Shown here one piece after another: positions 26,283-34,827 of a stretch of 64,000 nt of DNA. The number at the start of each line of letters is the position of its first letter. Positions within the stretch are counted from its first letter, which is position 1. This DNA comes from Terribium retamae (GTDB taxonomy: Bacteria; Pseudomonadota; Alphaproteobacteria; Rhizobiales; Rhizobiaceae): contig NZ_JAKREW010000023.1 of the NCBI RefSeq assembly GCF_022347545.1, positions 1-64,000 of the forward strand, given 5' to 3'. The translations under genes were made by a program, and so were the position numbers. Under the pieces are notes generated by a model, which saw nothing but the letters and a program-made list of their open reading frames with translations, had not been told where the DNA came from and made no database searches.

Positions 26283-26807
26283 TTAGAGCGCTGCCGCCGG
26301 ATTGGGCTTGAGCTTGCCGGCGCCGGAGATGATCTGGCCGAGGAAATTCTGATCCTTGCCGCCGGTCGGCGTCGTGCGTGAGATGAAGTCGAACACCTTG
26401 CCGTCCTTCAGCCCGTAATTGGCAAGACGTTCAACACGACCGTCCTGTCCGAAATAAACCGCCAGCACTTTCTGGTCGACAACGCGCGGATTGGCAAAGG
26501 CAACCGAACGGCGGCGTGTCTGGGAGATGTAGTAGAAGACCTCATTGTCAAAGGTCGCGGTCGTGGAGGGGGTGCCGAGCGCAAGCAGGACCTGTTCGCG
26601 GCTGGAGCCCACCGGAACCGAATCCAGCGTCTGCTGGTCGACGATGTAGCCTTGGGTAAGGGTTTCGCCGGGAGTGAGGTCCCCGAACATCTTGGACGAA
26701 TTGCAACCGCTCAGCGCCGTCGCAATGACAAGCATCGAGGCGACGGAAGCAGGACCTGCCAGCAAGGCGGTCGACTTGAATTTCAATGCGCGCAACGACA
26801 ACTCCAT
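26283..26807 (-). CDS. bamE: Outer membrane assembly lipoprotein BamE (SmpA/OmlA)
   Basis: Lipoprotein of the BAM complex that inserts beta-barrels into the outer membrane. The 174-residue precursor has a lipobox ending ALSGC, with lipidated Cys35. The SmpA/OmlA domain follows: GYIVDQQTLDSVPVGSSREQV, LGTPSTTATF, FYYISQ and VLAVYF. Divergent from the cytochrome bc1 chaperone gene. Confidence 0.93.
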   Translation of the reverse strand: MELSLRALKFKSTALLAGPASVASMLVIATALSGCNSSKMFGDLTPGETLTQGYIVDQQTLDSVPVGSSREQVLLALGTPSTTATFDNEVFYYISQTRRRSVAFANPRVVDQKVLAVYFGQDGRVERLANYGLKDGKVFDFISRTTPTGGKDQNFLGQIISGAGKLKPNPAAAL

Positions 26808-26916
26808 AGTCCACTCTCGGGCACCGGCTTGCGCGAGGCGGCAAAACCGGTAAACCAGCTTAGCCGCCGATGCAACAATTGTGCCTTAACAAACAGGTCC
26901 CCGGGAGACCGTCCCC

Positions 26917-27456
26917 ATGTTTCAGCGCCTGTTCGGCCGCCAACGTCAAGCCAACCGCGCCATAATCGAGGCCCTGTACGGGCAAATCGTGGCGGCGGCG
27001 CGGCAAACTTTCTTTTATTCGGACTGGAATGTGCCCGACACGCCGCTCGGTCGTTTCGAGATGCTGTCGCTGCACATGTTCCTGTTCCAGCACCGGCTAC
27101 ATGGTGAGAGCGGCGTGGCAGGGGAATTGGCCCAGACGCTGATCGACGAGTTCTTCACCGATGTAGACCATTCGCTGCGGGAGCTCGGCATCAGCGATGT
27201 CGGCGTGCCGAAACGCATGAAGAAGCTGGCAAAGATGTATTATGGGCGAACCGCCGCCTATGCGGATGCGTTGGAACGTAATGACGAGGGCGATCTTGCA
27301 GCCGCCTTATCCCGCAACGTTCGCCCTGAAGTCGCGGTCTGGAAGGAGGCGGCTCAGATGGCGACTTATGTAATGCGGGCCAGAGACGCGCTCGCCGGAC
27401 AGTCGTCGCAGGCGATCTGTCTGGGTGAGCTTTCCTATCCGGCCGCCGCAGGCTGA
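26917..27456 (+). CDS. Ubiquinol-cytochrome c chaperone (CBP3/UQCC1 family)
   Basis: Helical protein of 179 residues related to mitochondrial CBP3/UQCC1, which assists cytochrome b assembly into the bc1 complex. Family marks are GRFEMLSLHMFLFQHRL and LGISDVGVPKRMKKLAKMYYGR. It is 12 bases ahead of the DUF177 gene, a pairing common in Rhizobiales. Likely cytoplasmic or peripheral at the inner membrane. Confidence 0.92.
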   Translation: MFQRLFGRQRQANRAIIEALYGQIVAAARQTFFYSDWNVPDTPLGRFEMLSLHMFLFQHRLHGESGVAGELAQTLIDEFFTDVDHSLRELGISDVGVPKRMKKLAKMYYGRTAAYADALERNDEGDLAAALSRNVRPEVAVWKEAAQMATYVMRARDALAGQSSQAICLGELSYPAAAG

Positions 27457-27468
27457 AGGGTAATAACG

Positions 27469-28020
27469 ATGAAGCACCAGGAAGAGTCCACGAGTTCCGT
27501 CTCGTTCGACGCACATGTTTCGCGCTTGCCGCAAAACGGTATGCCGGTACGCATCGAAGCGGATCCGGCTCAGCGTGAAGCTCTGGCCAAGGACCATGAT
27601 TTGCTCTCGGTCGAGCGTTATGTCGCCGAGCTTCTGGTCGCTCCGTGGAAGCGCCATGGCGTCAAAGTGACCGGCCGCGTCGAAGCAGACATCACCCAGG
27701 CCTGCGTGGTAACGCTGGAGCCTGTCACTGCCCATATCGACGAAGAGGTGGAGGGCCTTTTTCTTCCCGAGGATTCGAAACTTGGTCGCCAGGGATTCGA
27801 AGGCGGTGGCGAGATCATGCTCGATGCGGAAGGGCCAGACAGTCCGGAAACCTTCAGCGGCGATACCGTCGATGTCGGTGCTTTGGCCGAACAGTTCTTT
27901 GGCCTGGCGATCGACCCTTATCCGCGCAAGCTTGGTGTGACGATCGACATCGCCTCGCAAGAACCGGCAGAGGAAAGCGAATTCCAGAGAAAGCTGAAAT
28001 CCCTGCTAGGAAAATCCTGA
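27469..28020 (+). CDS. DUF177 (YceD) family protein
   Basis: 183 residues, member of the YceD/DUF177 family, which in many bacteria lies before rpmF and in plants is linked to 23S rRNA accumulation. Visible family features are RYVAELLVAPWKRHGVKVTGRVEADI, then CVVTLEPV and ALAEQFFGLAIDPYPRK. The expected rpmF (L32) is absent here; plsX follows after 105 bases. No cysteines of the zinc-binding variants are seen other than the one in CVVTLEPV. Confidence 0.9.
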   Translation: MKHQEESTSSVSFDAHVSRLPQNGMPVRIEADPAQREALAKDHDLLSVERYVAELLVAPWKRHGVKVTGRVEADITQACVVTLEPVTAHIDEEVEGLFLPEDSKLGRQGFEGGGEIMLDAEGPDSPETFSGDTVDVGALAEQFFGLAIDPYPRKLGVTIDIASQEPAEESEFQRKLKSLLGKS

Positions 28021-28125
28021 AAGCCATGGACTGACGACAAAAGCCGGTTGTGCGGGGATTCAAAACCGCTATTTTCGCCGGAAAGTCACGATGGTCCCAA
28101 GCCAACCCCACGAGATGAATAACGC

Positions 28126-29196
28126 GTGATAAAAATCTCCATTGATGCCATGGGCGGCGACCACGGTCCCGGCGTGGTCATTCCGGCGCTCCATACTGTC
28201 GCCACCCGCCGTCCGGACATCCGTTTCGTCATCTACGGTCGCGAGGAAGTGGTACGGCCTGAATTGGCGAAATTTCCCGGCCTCGCCGAGAAGAGCGAAT
28301 TCTTCCACTGCGATGTGGCTGTCCGCATGGACGACAAGCCAAGCCAGGCATTGCGTCATGGCCGCTGGAAATCGTCGATGTGGAAGGCGATCGAAGCGGT
28401 AAAAAGCAATTCTGCCGATGCATGCGTGTCCGCAGGAAATACCGGCGCGCTTATGGCGATGTCGAAATTCTGCCTGCGCACGATGGCAACCATCGATCGG
28501 CCTGCGATTGCGGCCATTTGGCCGACCATGCGTGGCGAAAGCGTGGTGCTGGATGTCGGTGCAACCATCGGCGCCGACGCCCACCAGCTGGTCGATTTCG
28601 CCATTCTTGGCACCGGCATGGCACGCGCCGTCTTCGGTGTGGAGCGGCCGACTGTCGGCCTGCTCAATGTTGGTGTCGAAGAGATCAAGGGCCAGGAAGT
28701 GGTCAAGGAGGCCGGGCGCATGCTGCGCGAGGCTGACATGAATTCACTCACCTACCACGGCTTTGTCGAGGGCGACGACATCGGAAAGGGCACCGTTGAC
28801 GTCGTGGTGACGGAGGGCTTTGCCGGCAATATCGCTTTGAAGACCGCGGAAGGCACAGCGCGCCAGATCGGCGGGTATTTACGCGCGGCCATGGGCCGAA
28901 CCCTGATGGCACGCATTGGCTATCTGTTCGCCAAAGGCGCTTTCGACCTTTTGCGCGAAAAAATGGACGTCAGCCGTTCCAATGGCGGTGTTTTCCTCGG
29001 ATTGGACGGTGTCGTGGTAAAAAGCCACGGCGGTGCCGATTCGGCAGGGTTTGCAGCGGCGGTGGAACTGGCCTACGACATGGTGCGCAACCGGTTGCTT
29101 GATCGTATTGAGGCGGATCTCGATCTGTTTCACGCGCGCAACCCTCAGTCTCCGGCCTCGAGAAGGCCCGACGTCGCGGTCGACGAAGAAGGATAG
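28126..29196 (+). CDS. plsX: Phosphate acyltransferase PlsX
   Basis: Makes acyl-phosphate from acyl-ACP, the donor for PlsY in phospholipid synthesis. The 356-residue protein begins MIKISIDAMGGDHGP, the family signature, and has SAGNTGALMA and VVVTEGFAGNIALKTAEG. It starts with GTG at 28126. fabH follows after six bases, the near-universal plsX-fabH pair. Confidence 0.96.
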   Translation: MIKISIDAMGGDHGPGVVIPALHTVATRRPDIRFVIYGREEVVRPELAKFPGLAEKSEFFHCDVAVRMDDKPSQALRHGRWKSSMWKAIEAVKSNSADACVSAGNTGALMAMSKFCLRTMATIDRPAIAAIWPTMRGESVVLDVGATIGADAHQLVDFAILGTGMARAVFGVERPTVGLLNVGVEEIKGQEVVKEAGRMLREADMNSLTYHGFVEGDDIGKGTVDVVVTEGFAGNIALKTAEGTARQIGGYLRAAMGRTLMARIGYLFAKGAFDLLREKMDVSRSNGGVFLGLDGVVVKSHGGADSAGFAAAVELAYDMVRNRLLDRIEADLDLFHARNPQSPASRRPDVAVDEEG

Positions 29197-29202
29197 ACTA
29201 GC

Positions 29203-30174
29203 TTGATCAGATCAGTCGTGCGCGGTACGGGCCAGGCGTTGCCCCGCCGCATCATGAAGAATGCCGATTTCGAGGGCATGGTCGAGACGTCGGACGAATG
29301 GATCGTCCAGCGTACCGGTATCCGCCAGCGGCATATCGCTTCGGATGACGAAACGACTGCTTCGCTCGGCGAGGCTGCGGCGCGTGCCGCGCTTGCCAAT
29401 GGCGGTCTGACGCCTGACGATATCGACCTGATTGTGCTGGCGACCTCCACGCCCAACAATACGTTCCCGGCCACAGCGGTCGAGATCCAACAGCGGCTGG
29501 GCATGCGCCATGGCTATGCATTTGACATGCAGGCTGTGTGCTCCGGCTTTGTCTATGCGGTCACCACGGCTGATGCTTACATCCGTGCGGGGCTGGCCAA
29601 GCGCGTTCTGGTCATCGGCTCCGAGACGTTCTCGCGAATTCTCGACTGGAATGACCGCTCCACCTGCGTGCTTTTCGGGGACGGCGCCGGTGCGCTGGTG
29701 CTGGAGGCGACAGAAGGGGCGGGCACGATCGCCGATCGTGGTGTGCTGGCAGCCAGCCTGCGTTCCGACGGCACGCACAAGGAAAAGCTCTACGTCGATG
29801 GCGGACCGTCGACCACGGGAACGGTCGGTCATCTCAGGATGGAAGGCCGGGAAGTGTTCAAGCATGCCGTCGGCATGATCACCGACGTCATCGAGGCGAC
29901 GTTTTCGCAGGCGGGTATCACGGCCGAAGACCTCGACTGGTTCGTGCCGCACCAGGCAAACAAACGCATCATCGACGCCTCCGCCAAGAAGCTCGGCATT
30001 GCGGAAGAGAAAGTGGTGATCACGGTCGACAAGCACGGCAACACCTCGGCCGCCTCGGTGCCGTTGGCGCTTTCGATCGCTGCCGTCGATGGTCGCATCA
30101 AGCGCGGCGACCTCGTTCTTCTCGAGGCGATGGGTGGTGGTTTCACCTGGGGTGCGGTTCTCGTCAGATGGTGA
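29203..30174 (+). CDS. fabH: 3-oxoacyl-ACP synthase III (FabH)
   Basis: Starts fatty acid synthesis by condensing acetyl-CoA with malonyl-ACP. The 323-residue protein has the catalytic triad Cys113 (AVCSGF), His250 (VPHQANKR) and Asn280 (KHGNTSAAS). The start is TTG at 29203: it gives the family N-terminus IRSVVRGTG, has AAGGA about ten bases upstream, and no ATG is close. Weak initiation may balance it against plsX. Sits between plsX and ihfA. Confidence 0.95.
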   Translation: MIRSVVRGTGQALPRRIMKNADFEGMVETSDEWIVQRTGIRQRHIASDDETTASLGEAAARAALANGGLTPDDIDLIVLATSTPNNTFPATAVEIQQRLGMRHGYAFDMQAVCSGFVYAVTTADAYIRAGLAKRVLVIGSETFSRILDWNDRSTCVLFGDGAGALVLEATEGAGTIADRGVLAASLRSDGTHKEKLYVDGGPSTTGTVGHLRMEGREVFKHAVGMITDVIEATFSQAGITAEDLDWFVPHQANKRIIDASAKKLGIAEEKVVITVDKHGNTSAASVPLALSIAAVDGRIKRGDLVLLEAMGGGFTWGAVLVRW

Positions 30175-30275
30175 GGCGAACCGCACGGTTCGGTTCTTGA
30201 CCTTGTCGAGTCAATTACTTAGGCTCCGCCCTCGTTTAGTCGATACATTTGAGCAAAAGCTGATAGGACGGTCTG

Positions 30276-30593
30276 ATGGGGGGAAAGACGCTTACACGTG
30301 CTGACCTTGCAGAGGCCGTTTATCGAAAAGTCGGCTTGTCCCGCACGGAGTCGGCCGAACTGGTCGAAGCGGTGCTTGACGAAATCTGCGAGGCGATCGT
30401 GCGCGGAGAGACGGTCAAGCTGTCGTCCTTCGCGACTTTCCATGTGCGCTCCAAGAACGAGCGCATCGGTCGCAATCCTAAGACCGGCGAAGAAGTGCCG
30501 ATTCTGCCGCGCCGGGTGATGACCTTCAAGGCTTCGAACGTGTTGAAGAGTCGAATCCTGCGCTCGCATCAGGCCAAGACCAAAGGCAAATAG
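30276..30593 (+). CDS. ihfA: Integration host factor subunit alpha
   Basis: DNA-bending protein of the HU/IHF family, 105 residues, working as a heterodimer with IHF-beta. Residues GKTLTRADLAEAVYRKVGLS form the N-terminal helices, and GRNPKTGEEVPI is the beta-arm with the intercalating proline. The order fabH-ihfA-merR is conserved in alphaproteobacteria. Confidence 0.95.
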   Translation: MGGKTLTRADLAEAVYRKVGLSRTESAELVEAVLDEICEAIVRGETVKLSSFATFHVRSKNERIGRNPKTGEEVPILPRRVMTFKASNVLKSRILRSHQAKTKGK

Positions 30594-30600
30594 CCGACTA

Positions 30601-30617
30601 GCCGGTTGAAAACCGGC
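30601..30617. other. Hairpin between ihfA and the MerR gene
   Basis: GCCGGTT-GAA-AACCGGC, a perfect seven-base stem just after the ihfA stop. There is no T-run, so termination is possible but not shown. Confidence 0.4.
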
Positions 30618-30781
30618 CGTAGCCTCAGGCCAGGCTTGAAAATCAGGCGATAAACCGCTGAAATAAACCTCGATTCGACATAGATGTGTCGAATCTTCGG
30701 TTCGTCTGTTCTTTGCGCATTGGATTGACCCGGCGCACGCGACGACGCGTCCGATCCGATGCCCAGCGCGAGGATCCGCCC

Positions 30782-31321
30782 ATGGACAAGAGCCCCGACG
30801 CCTTCCGCACCATTTCCGAGGTTGCAGAAGACCTTGATCTGCCGCAGCACGTGCTGCGCTTCTGGGAAACGCGTTTCACCCAGATCAAGCCGATGAAACG
30901 CGGCGGCGGCCGCCGCTATTACCGGCCGCAGGACGTCGAGCTGATCAAGGGCATTCGTCATATGCTCTATGACCAGGGTTATACGATCAAGGGCGTGCAG
31001 AAGCTTCTGCGCGAGAACGGGAACCAGTTCTTGATCGCTGTTGGCCACGGCGACGTTGCGGCCGTTGAAGCGATTGCCCAGCGCAAGCAGGCGGAAGAAG
31101 TGCCGTTGACGCCTGGTGCGCAACCGCGCGCTGAAGACGAATTGCTGGTAGGCCAACCAACTGCCAAGCCCAATCGCCGCTTCTTCGGCCTTGGCAAGGC
31201 AGATGACGAGGGGCCGGTGCAGGCCGGTTCAGGCAAGCTTTCACGCGACAACCGAGCATTGCTACAGGAAGCGCTGTTCGACCTGCTGGAATGCAAGCGT
31301 CTGCTCGATCAGGTGCGCTAG
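30782..31321 (+). CDS. MerR-family transcriptional regulator
   Basis: 179 residues with an N-terminal MerR helix-turn-helix: FRTISEVAEDLDLPQHVLRFWETRF, then GGGRRYYRPQDVELI. The C-terminal part is low-complexity and ends in a helix (LLQEALFDLLECKRLLDQVR). Target and ligand unknown; this family follows ihfA in most Rhizobiales. The ATG at 30782 fits the family start. The stop TAG is formed by the first bases of the palindromic repeat that follows, so the C-terminus may have been set by that element. Confidence 0.88.
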   Translation: MDKSPDAFRTISEVAEDLDLPQHVLRFWETRFTQIKPMKRGGGRRYYRPQDVELIKGIRHMLYDQGYTIKGVQKLLRENGNQFLIAVGHGDVAAVEAIAQRKQAEEVPLTPGAQPRAEDELLVGQPTAKPNRRFFGLGKADDEGPVQAGSGKLSRDNRALLQEALFDLLECKRLLDQVR

Positions 31322-31420
31322 AGCATTTTGTAGCCAAGTGGAATCACTTGGCGTTACAAAAATGCGACGAAAACAAAAACTTAGAGCGTTGCCGCGTTTC
31401 CGTGAAAAACGGAAACGCTT
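31319..31420. repeat. RIME-like palindromic intergenic element
   Basis: Two perfect inverted repeats in tandem: GCCAAGTG-GAAT-CACTTGGC (31333-31352, arms extended by TGTA/TACA) and GCGTTTCCGT-GAAAA-ACGGAAACGC (31394-31418), joined by an A-rich linker with AAACAAAAACTTAGAGCG. The arrangement resembles the mosaic palindromic elements dispersed in rhizobial genomes. Only one copy is seen here. Its first bases provide the stop of the MerR gene. Confidence 0.65.
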
Positions 31421-31493
31421 TGAAGTCCCGGGCGGTAGAAGTCGAACGGCATGCTGGATGCCGTTTGGGGTCAAGTCGATCTATCGGGAAGAA

Positions 31494-31570
<77 letters not shown>

Positions 31571-31725
31571 AGCCGGTCGCGATGTACGTGATAGGCATTC
31601 GCCGGTCAACCTGTTTCGCAGGGAATCTGTAGGTGGGATGTTTCTGTCCCCAAACCAAACTCGCTTCCCTGGCGGCGAGCGTCCAGCTGTTGTGCGTCAG
31701 GGCTTTAGGACCTCATTTGAGAAGG

Positions 31726-33078
31726 TTACTTCACCGCTGCCAGAGATAGAAGCGATACGGACCGCTTTGGCTTTGCAGTAGGTTGCGCGGGAACCAGCAT
31801 AATTTTGGCTGTCCCCGGCTCGCCTGACGGCGTGGAGCCTGTTGACGGCAGCACCAGCAGACGGCGTTGATAACGATACTCCAGCGCGATGCCGCCCCAA
31901 ATCAGGCCGAGCAGCAGATAGAAATGGCGCCAATGATCGGTGTCGATGACGCTGCCCAATCCGATATGGCCGACATACACGACATAGGCGCAAAGCACAT
32001 AAGGCTGCCAGGGCCGGTTGCGCAGAAGCAGCCTGAAACCGCCCACAAGCGTCCATATGGTAAGTATCAGGTAGGACACGAAACCCAGCCAGCCATAGTC
32101 CATCAGCGTCTTCAGCCAGATGTTGTGCGTGTCCTCGCCATAGATCTTGCCGAATACGAGTGCACCGATGCCGAAGGGCTTCTCGAGAGCCAGCATGAAG
32201 CCGATCGCGTAGCGTGCGAAGCGTCCGAACCGCGCAGTGTCATAACTTTGCGCCAGTTGAGCGCGGGTGGTCAGCATTTCGGCCACGCCGGGGATTTGCA
32301 GGATGACGATCATGGCAACCAACAGAAGCACCATTGTCGCAAGCGTCATCACGATCACGCGCAAGCGGAAGCGGCCGCTGGTGTTCTGTAGGAATACCAG
32401 GCCTGTGGTCAGGATCACAGCAACCCCGAATAACCCCCAGGCGCCACGCGAGAAGGACAGGAAAATGCCGCCTACAACGATCAGCAAAGGAACCGCTATC
32501 AGTGGCATGCGCTGCACGGGGCCGGTCAGCAGCCGATAGAACAAGTAGATGCCCGGCAAGGCCAGAAAAGGACCGAATACGTTCGGATCCTGGAACGCAC
32601 CGGCGGCGCGCTCATATTTGGTGAAGATCTCCGCGCCCGGAAACAGCTTGAAGTAACCGGCGATACCGAGGATCGAGGTGACGACTGCGGCAGTAACATA
32701 GGCCAGGAAGATCGGCCGATAGAGACCAGGCTGGCGTTCGATCACCGAAGCGAAGAACACAGCAGTGAAGGCAAGGAATAACGACACCGCGAGGTAAAGT
32801 GGCGTCCAGGACAGATCCGCCATCTGCGTCATGGCGATCATGCCGCCAATGTTCATGGTCACCAGCAGGACGAGCAGCGGCACGACTGCGCGCGAGATAT
32901 ACAAGCCAAACAGCGCCCAAATGCCGATCAGTGCGGCCATGTAGAGTTCGTAAGGAGCCGGCTCCTCAATGACGAAGCCGGAAAGCAGGATGCCGAGAAC
33001 GATCGCGCCCGATGAGAGGAGCGCGATCAGCTTTGCATTGACCGCCTGCCGCGGCAGCTCATAGGTCTGGGTGCTCAA
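31726..33078 (-). CDS. O-antigen ligase / Wzy-like polysaccharide membrane protein
   Basis: A 450-residue integral membrane protein with about ten or more hydrophobic segments and a large periplasmic loop after AGAFQDPNVFGPFLALPGIYL. The loop and the later DTHNIWLKTLMDYGWLGF segment are typical of the Wzy_C/O-antigen ligase family, which joins or polymerises lipid-linked sugar units at the periplasmic face. It overlaps the preceding glycosyltransferase gene by four bases, so the two work in the same pathway, presumably an exopolysaccharide or lipopolysaccharide. Ligase versus polymerase cannot be decided. Confidence 0.87.
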   Translation of the reverse strand: MSTQTYELPRQAVNAKLIALLSSGAIVLGILLSGFVIEEPAPYELYMAALIGIWALFGLYISRAVVPLLVLLVTMNIGGMIAMTQMADLSWTPLYLAVSLFLAFTAVFFASVIERQPGLYRPIFLAYVTAAVVTSILGIAGYFKLFPGAEIFTKYERAAGAFQDPNVFGPFLALPGIYLFYRLLTGPVQRMPLIAVPLLIVVGGIFLSFSRGAWGLFGVAVILTTGLVFLQNTSGRFRLRVIVMTLATMVLLLVAMIVILQIPGVAEMLTTRAQLAQSYDTARFGRFARYAIGFMLALEKPFGIGALVFGKIYGEDTHNIWLKTLMDYGWLGFVSYLILTIWTLVGGFRLLLRNRPWQPYVLCAYVVYVGHIGLGSVIDTDHWRHFYLLLGLIWGGIALEYRYQRRLLVLPSTGSTPSGEPGTAKIMLVPAQPTAKPKRSVSLLSLAAVK

Positions 33079-34613
33079 TAGGCATTTTCCGTGTTGAGCA
33101 GGCGCACCGGCGTCAACAGCAGGATCTTCAGGTCGAACAGCATCGACCAGTTCTCGATATAATAAAGATCATACTCGGTACGCATGCGGATCTTTTCGTT
33201 GGTATCCATTTCACCGCGCCAGCCATTGATCTGGGCCCAGCCGGTCACACCTGGTTTGACGCGGTGGCGGGCGAAATAGCCGTCGACGACTTCGTTGTAG
33301 AGCAGGTTGTGCGATTGTGCGGCCACTGCGTGCGGACGCGGGCCGACCAGCGACAACGTGCCGAACAATGAATTGAAGAACTGCGGCAGTTCGTCGATCG
33401 AAGTCTTGCGGATGAAGCGGCCGACGCGGGTGACGCGCGGGTCGTTCTTGGTCACCGTTTTCTTGGCGCTGGGATCGGACTTGTCCGCATACATGGAGCG
33501 GAACTTGTAGACCTCGATTTCCTCGTTGTTGAAACCGTGTCGCTTCTGTTTGAAGAGGACAGGGCCCTTGCTGTCGAGTTTGATGGCGATCGCCGTCACC
33601 AGCATGATCGGCGAGAACAAGACGATACCGATGATCGAAAAGATGATGTCAAAGCCTCGCTTGGCGACGGAATCCCAGTCGTTGATCGGCTTGTCGAAGA
33701 TGTCGAGCAGCGGCACGGAGCCGATATAGGAGTAAGAACGTGGCCTGAACTGCAACTGATTGTTGTGAGCCGAAAGCCGGATGTCCACCGGCAGCACCCA
33801 GAGTTTCTTCAACAACTGCAGCACGCGTGCTTCCGCTGAGATCGGCAGCGACACGATCAGCATGTCGATGCGGGCGACACGGGCAAATTCGATGAGTTCT
33901 GCAATCGTACCGAGCTTGGGATAACCGGCCACCACGGGAGGCGAGCGACTGTCGTCACGATCGTCGAAGATACCGCAGATGCGGATATCGTTATCCGGCT
34001 GCTTTTCGATAGAGCGGATGAGGGTTTCGGCAGCCTTGCCGCCGCCGACAATGACGGCGCGGCGCTCCATCCGTCCGTCCCGCGCCCAGCGGCGCAACAG
34101 ACGGGCTGTCACAACGCGCTCCAGGAAGACCAGCGCGAAGCCGACGATGAACCAGGTGCCGAACAGGAGGCGCGAATAGTCTTCTGAGATCTTCAGGAAG
34201 AAGGCGGCCACGGCCAGACCGGCAAAGGTGCCGGCCCACACTGACAGAAGGCGGCCGAAATTGGCGACGGGTCTCCGCAACCGGGGGACCTGATAGCAGT
34301 CAGCGACTTCGAGCAGGATGATCGCCAGCAGCGAGGCTGCCCCGAAGGTCACCGCGTATTGCCAGCCGAGATTGCGGAAGAAACCTTCGTAGAAGACATA
34401 AAGCCCAAGGCCGGACAGGAACAGCAGCGAAAATTCGATCAGGCGCAGCGAGCCGATGACCATGACCGGGGACATCGTGTCGCGGCGATACTGCGCGGCG
34501 ACTTGCTGGGCAAGTTCGCTCAGGCCGCCGGACGCTGCGTTGTCTCCGGCTGGAGTTTCGAACTTGCGCACGGCGTCGGCTGAGAAGCGGCGTACGGGAT
34601 CGCTATTGTTCAT
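33075..34613 (-). CDS. Undecaprenyl-phosphate glycosyl-1-phosphate transferase
   Basis: Starts a polysaccharide repeat unit by transferring a sugar-1-phosphate, probably glucose or galactose, to undecaprenyl phosphate. The 512-residue protein has an N-terminal part with four hydrophobic segments and a Rossmann-like CoA-binding-type domain, then a bacterial sugar transferase domain: KRGFDIIFSIIG, LFKQKRHGFNN, VYKFRSM, DELPQFFNS and LVGPRPHA, ending GWAQINGWRGE. This is the full-length WcaJ/ExoY-type form. Overlaps the downstream polymerase-like gene; the promoter should lie in 34614-34827. Confidence 0.92.
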   Translation of the reverse strand: MNNSDPVRRFSADAVRKFETPAGDNAASGGLSELAQQVAAQYRRDTMSPVMVIGSLRLIEFSLLFLSGLGLYVFYEGFFRNLGWQYAVTFGAASLLAIILLEVADCYQVPRLRRPVANFGRLLSVWAGTFAGLAVAAFFLKISEDYSRLLFGTWFIVGFALVFLERVVTARLLRRWARDGRMERRAVIVGGGKAAETLIRSIEKQPDNDIRICGIFDDRDDSRSPPVVAGYPKLGTIAELIEFARVARIDMLIVSLPISAEARVLQLLKKLWVLPVDIRLSAHNNQLQFRPRSYSYIGSVPLLDIFDKPINDWDSVAKRGFDIIFSIIGIVLFSPIMLVTAIAIKLDSKGPVLFKQKRHGFNNEEIEVYKFRSMYADKSDPSAKKTVTKNDPRVTRVGRFIRKTSIDELPQFFNSLFGTLSLVGPRPHAVAAQSHNLLYNEVVDGYFARHRVKPGVTGWAQINGWRGEMDTNEKIRMRTEYDLYYIENWSMLFDLKILLLTPVRLLNTENAY

Positions 34614-34827
34614 GGAATAGTCCCCAAGCTGGCTCTCCCTAGCACAGGAGAGCTAAGAATCCCTTCCCGGAACCTTTTAAGTTCAAATTTTCAGGCGGAC
34701 GCCGCGCCCGGCAAGCTAGCAGAATGCCGGAGGCTTGTCGCGGAAGCTCGAAGCACTCCGCAGGGGGAAGAGGTGTTCTCCTTGGGTGGGCCGCGCCGGC
34801 ACGCCGTTTGACACAGTTAGCCCGATG
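34614..34827. other. Intergenic region between polysaccharide genes and aminopeptidase
   Basis: 214 bases; must hold the promoter of the polysaccharide operon. A moderately AT-rich patch (CTTTTAAGTTCAAATTTTCAGG near 34675-34695) is the most likely place. No strong repeat seen. Confidence 0.4.
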
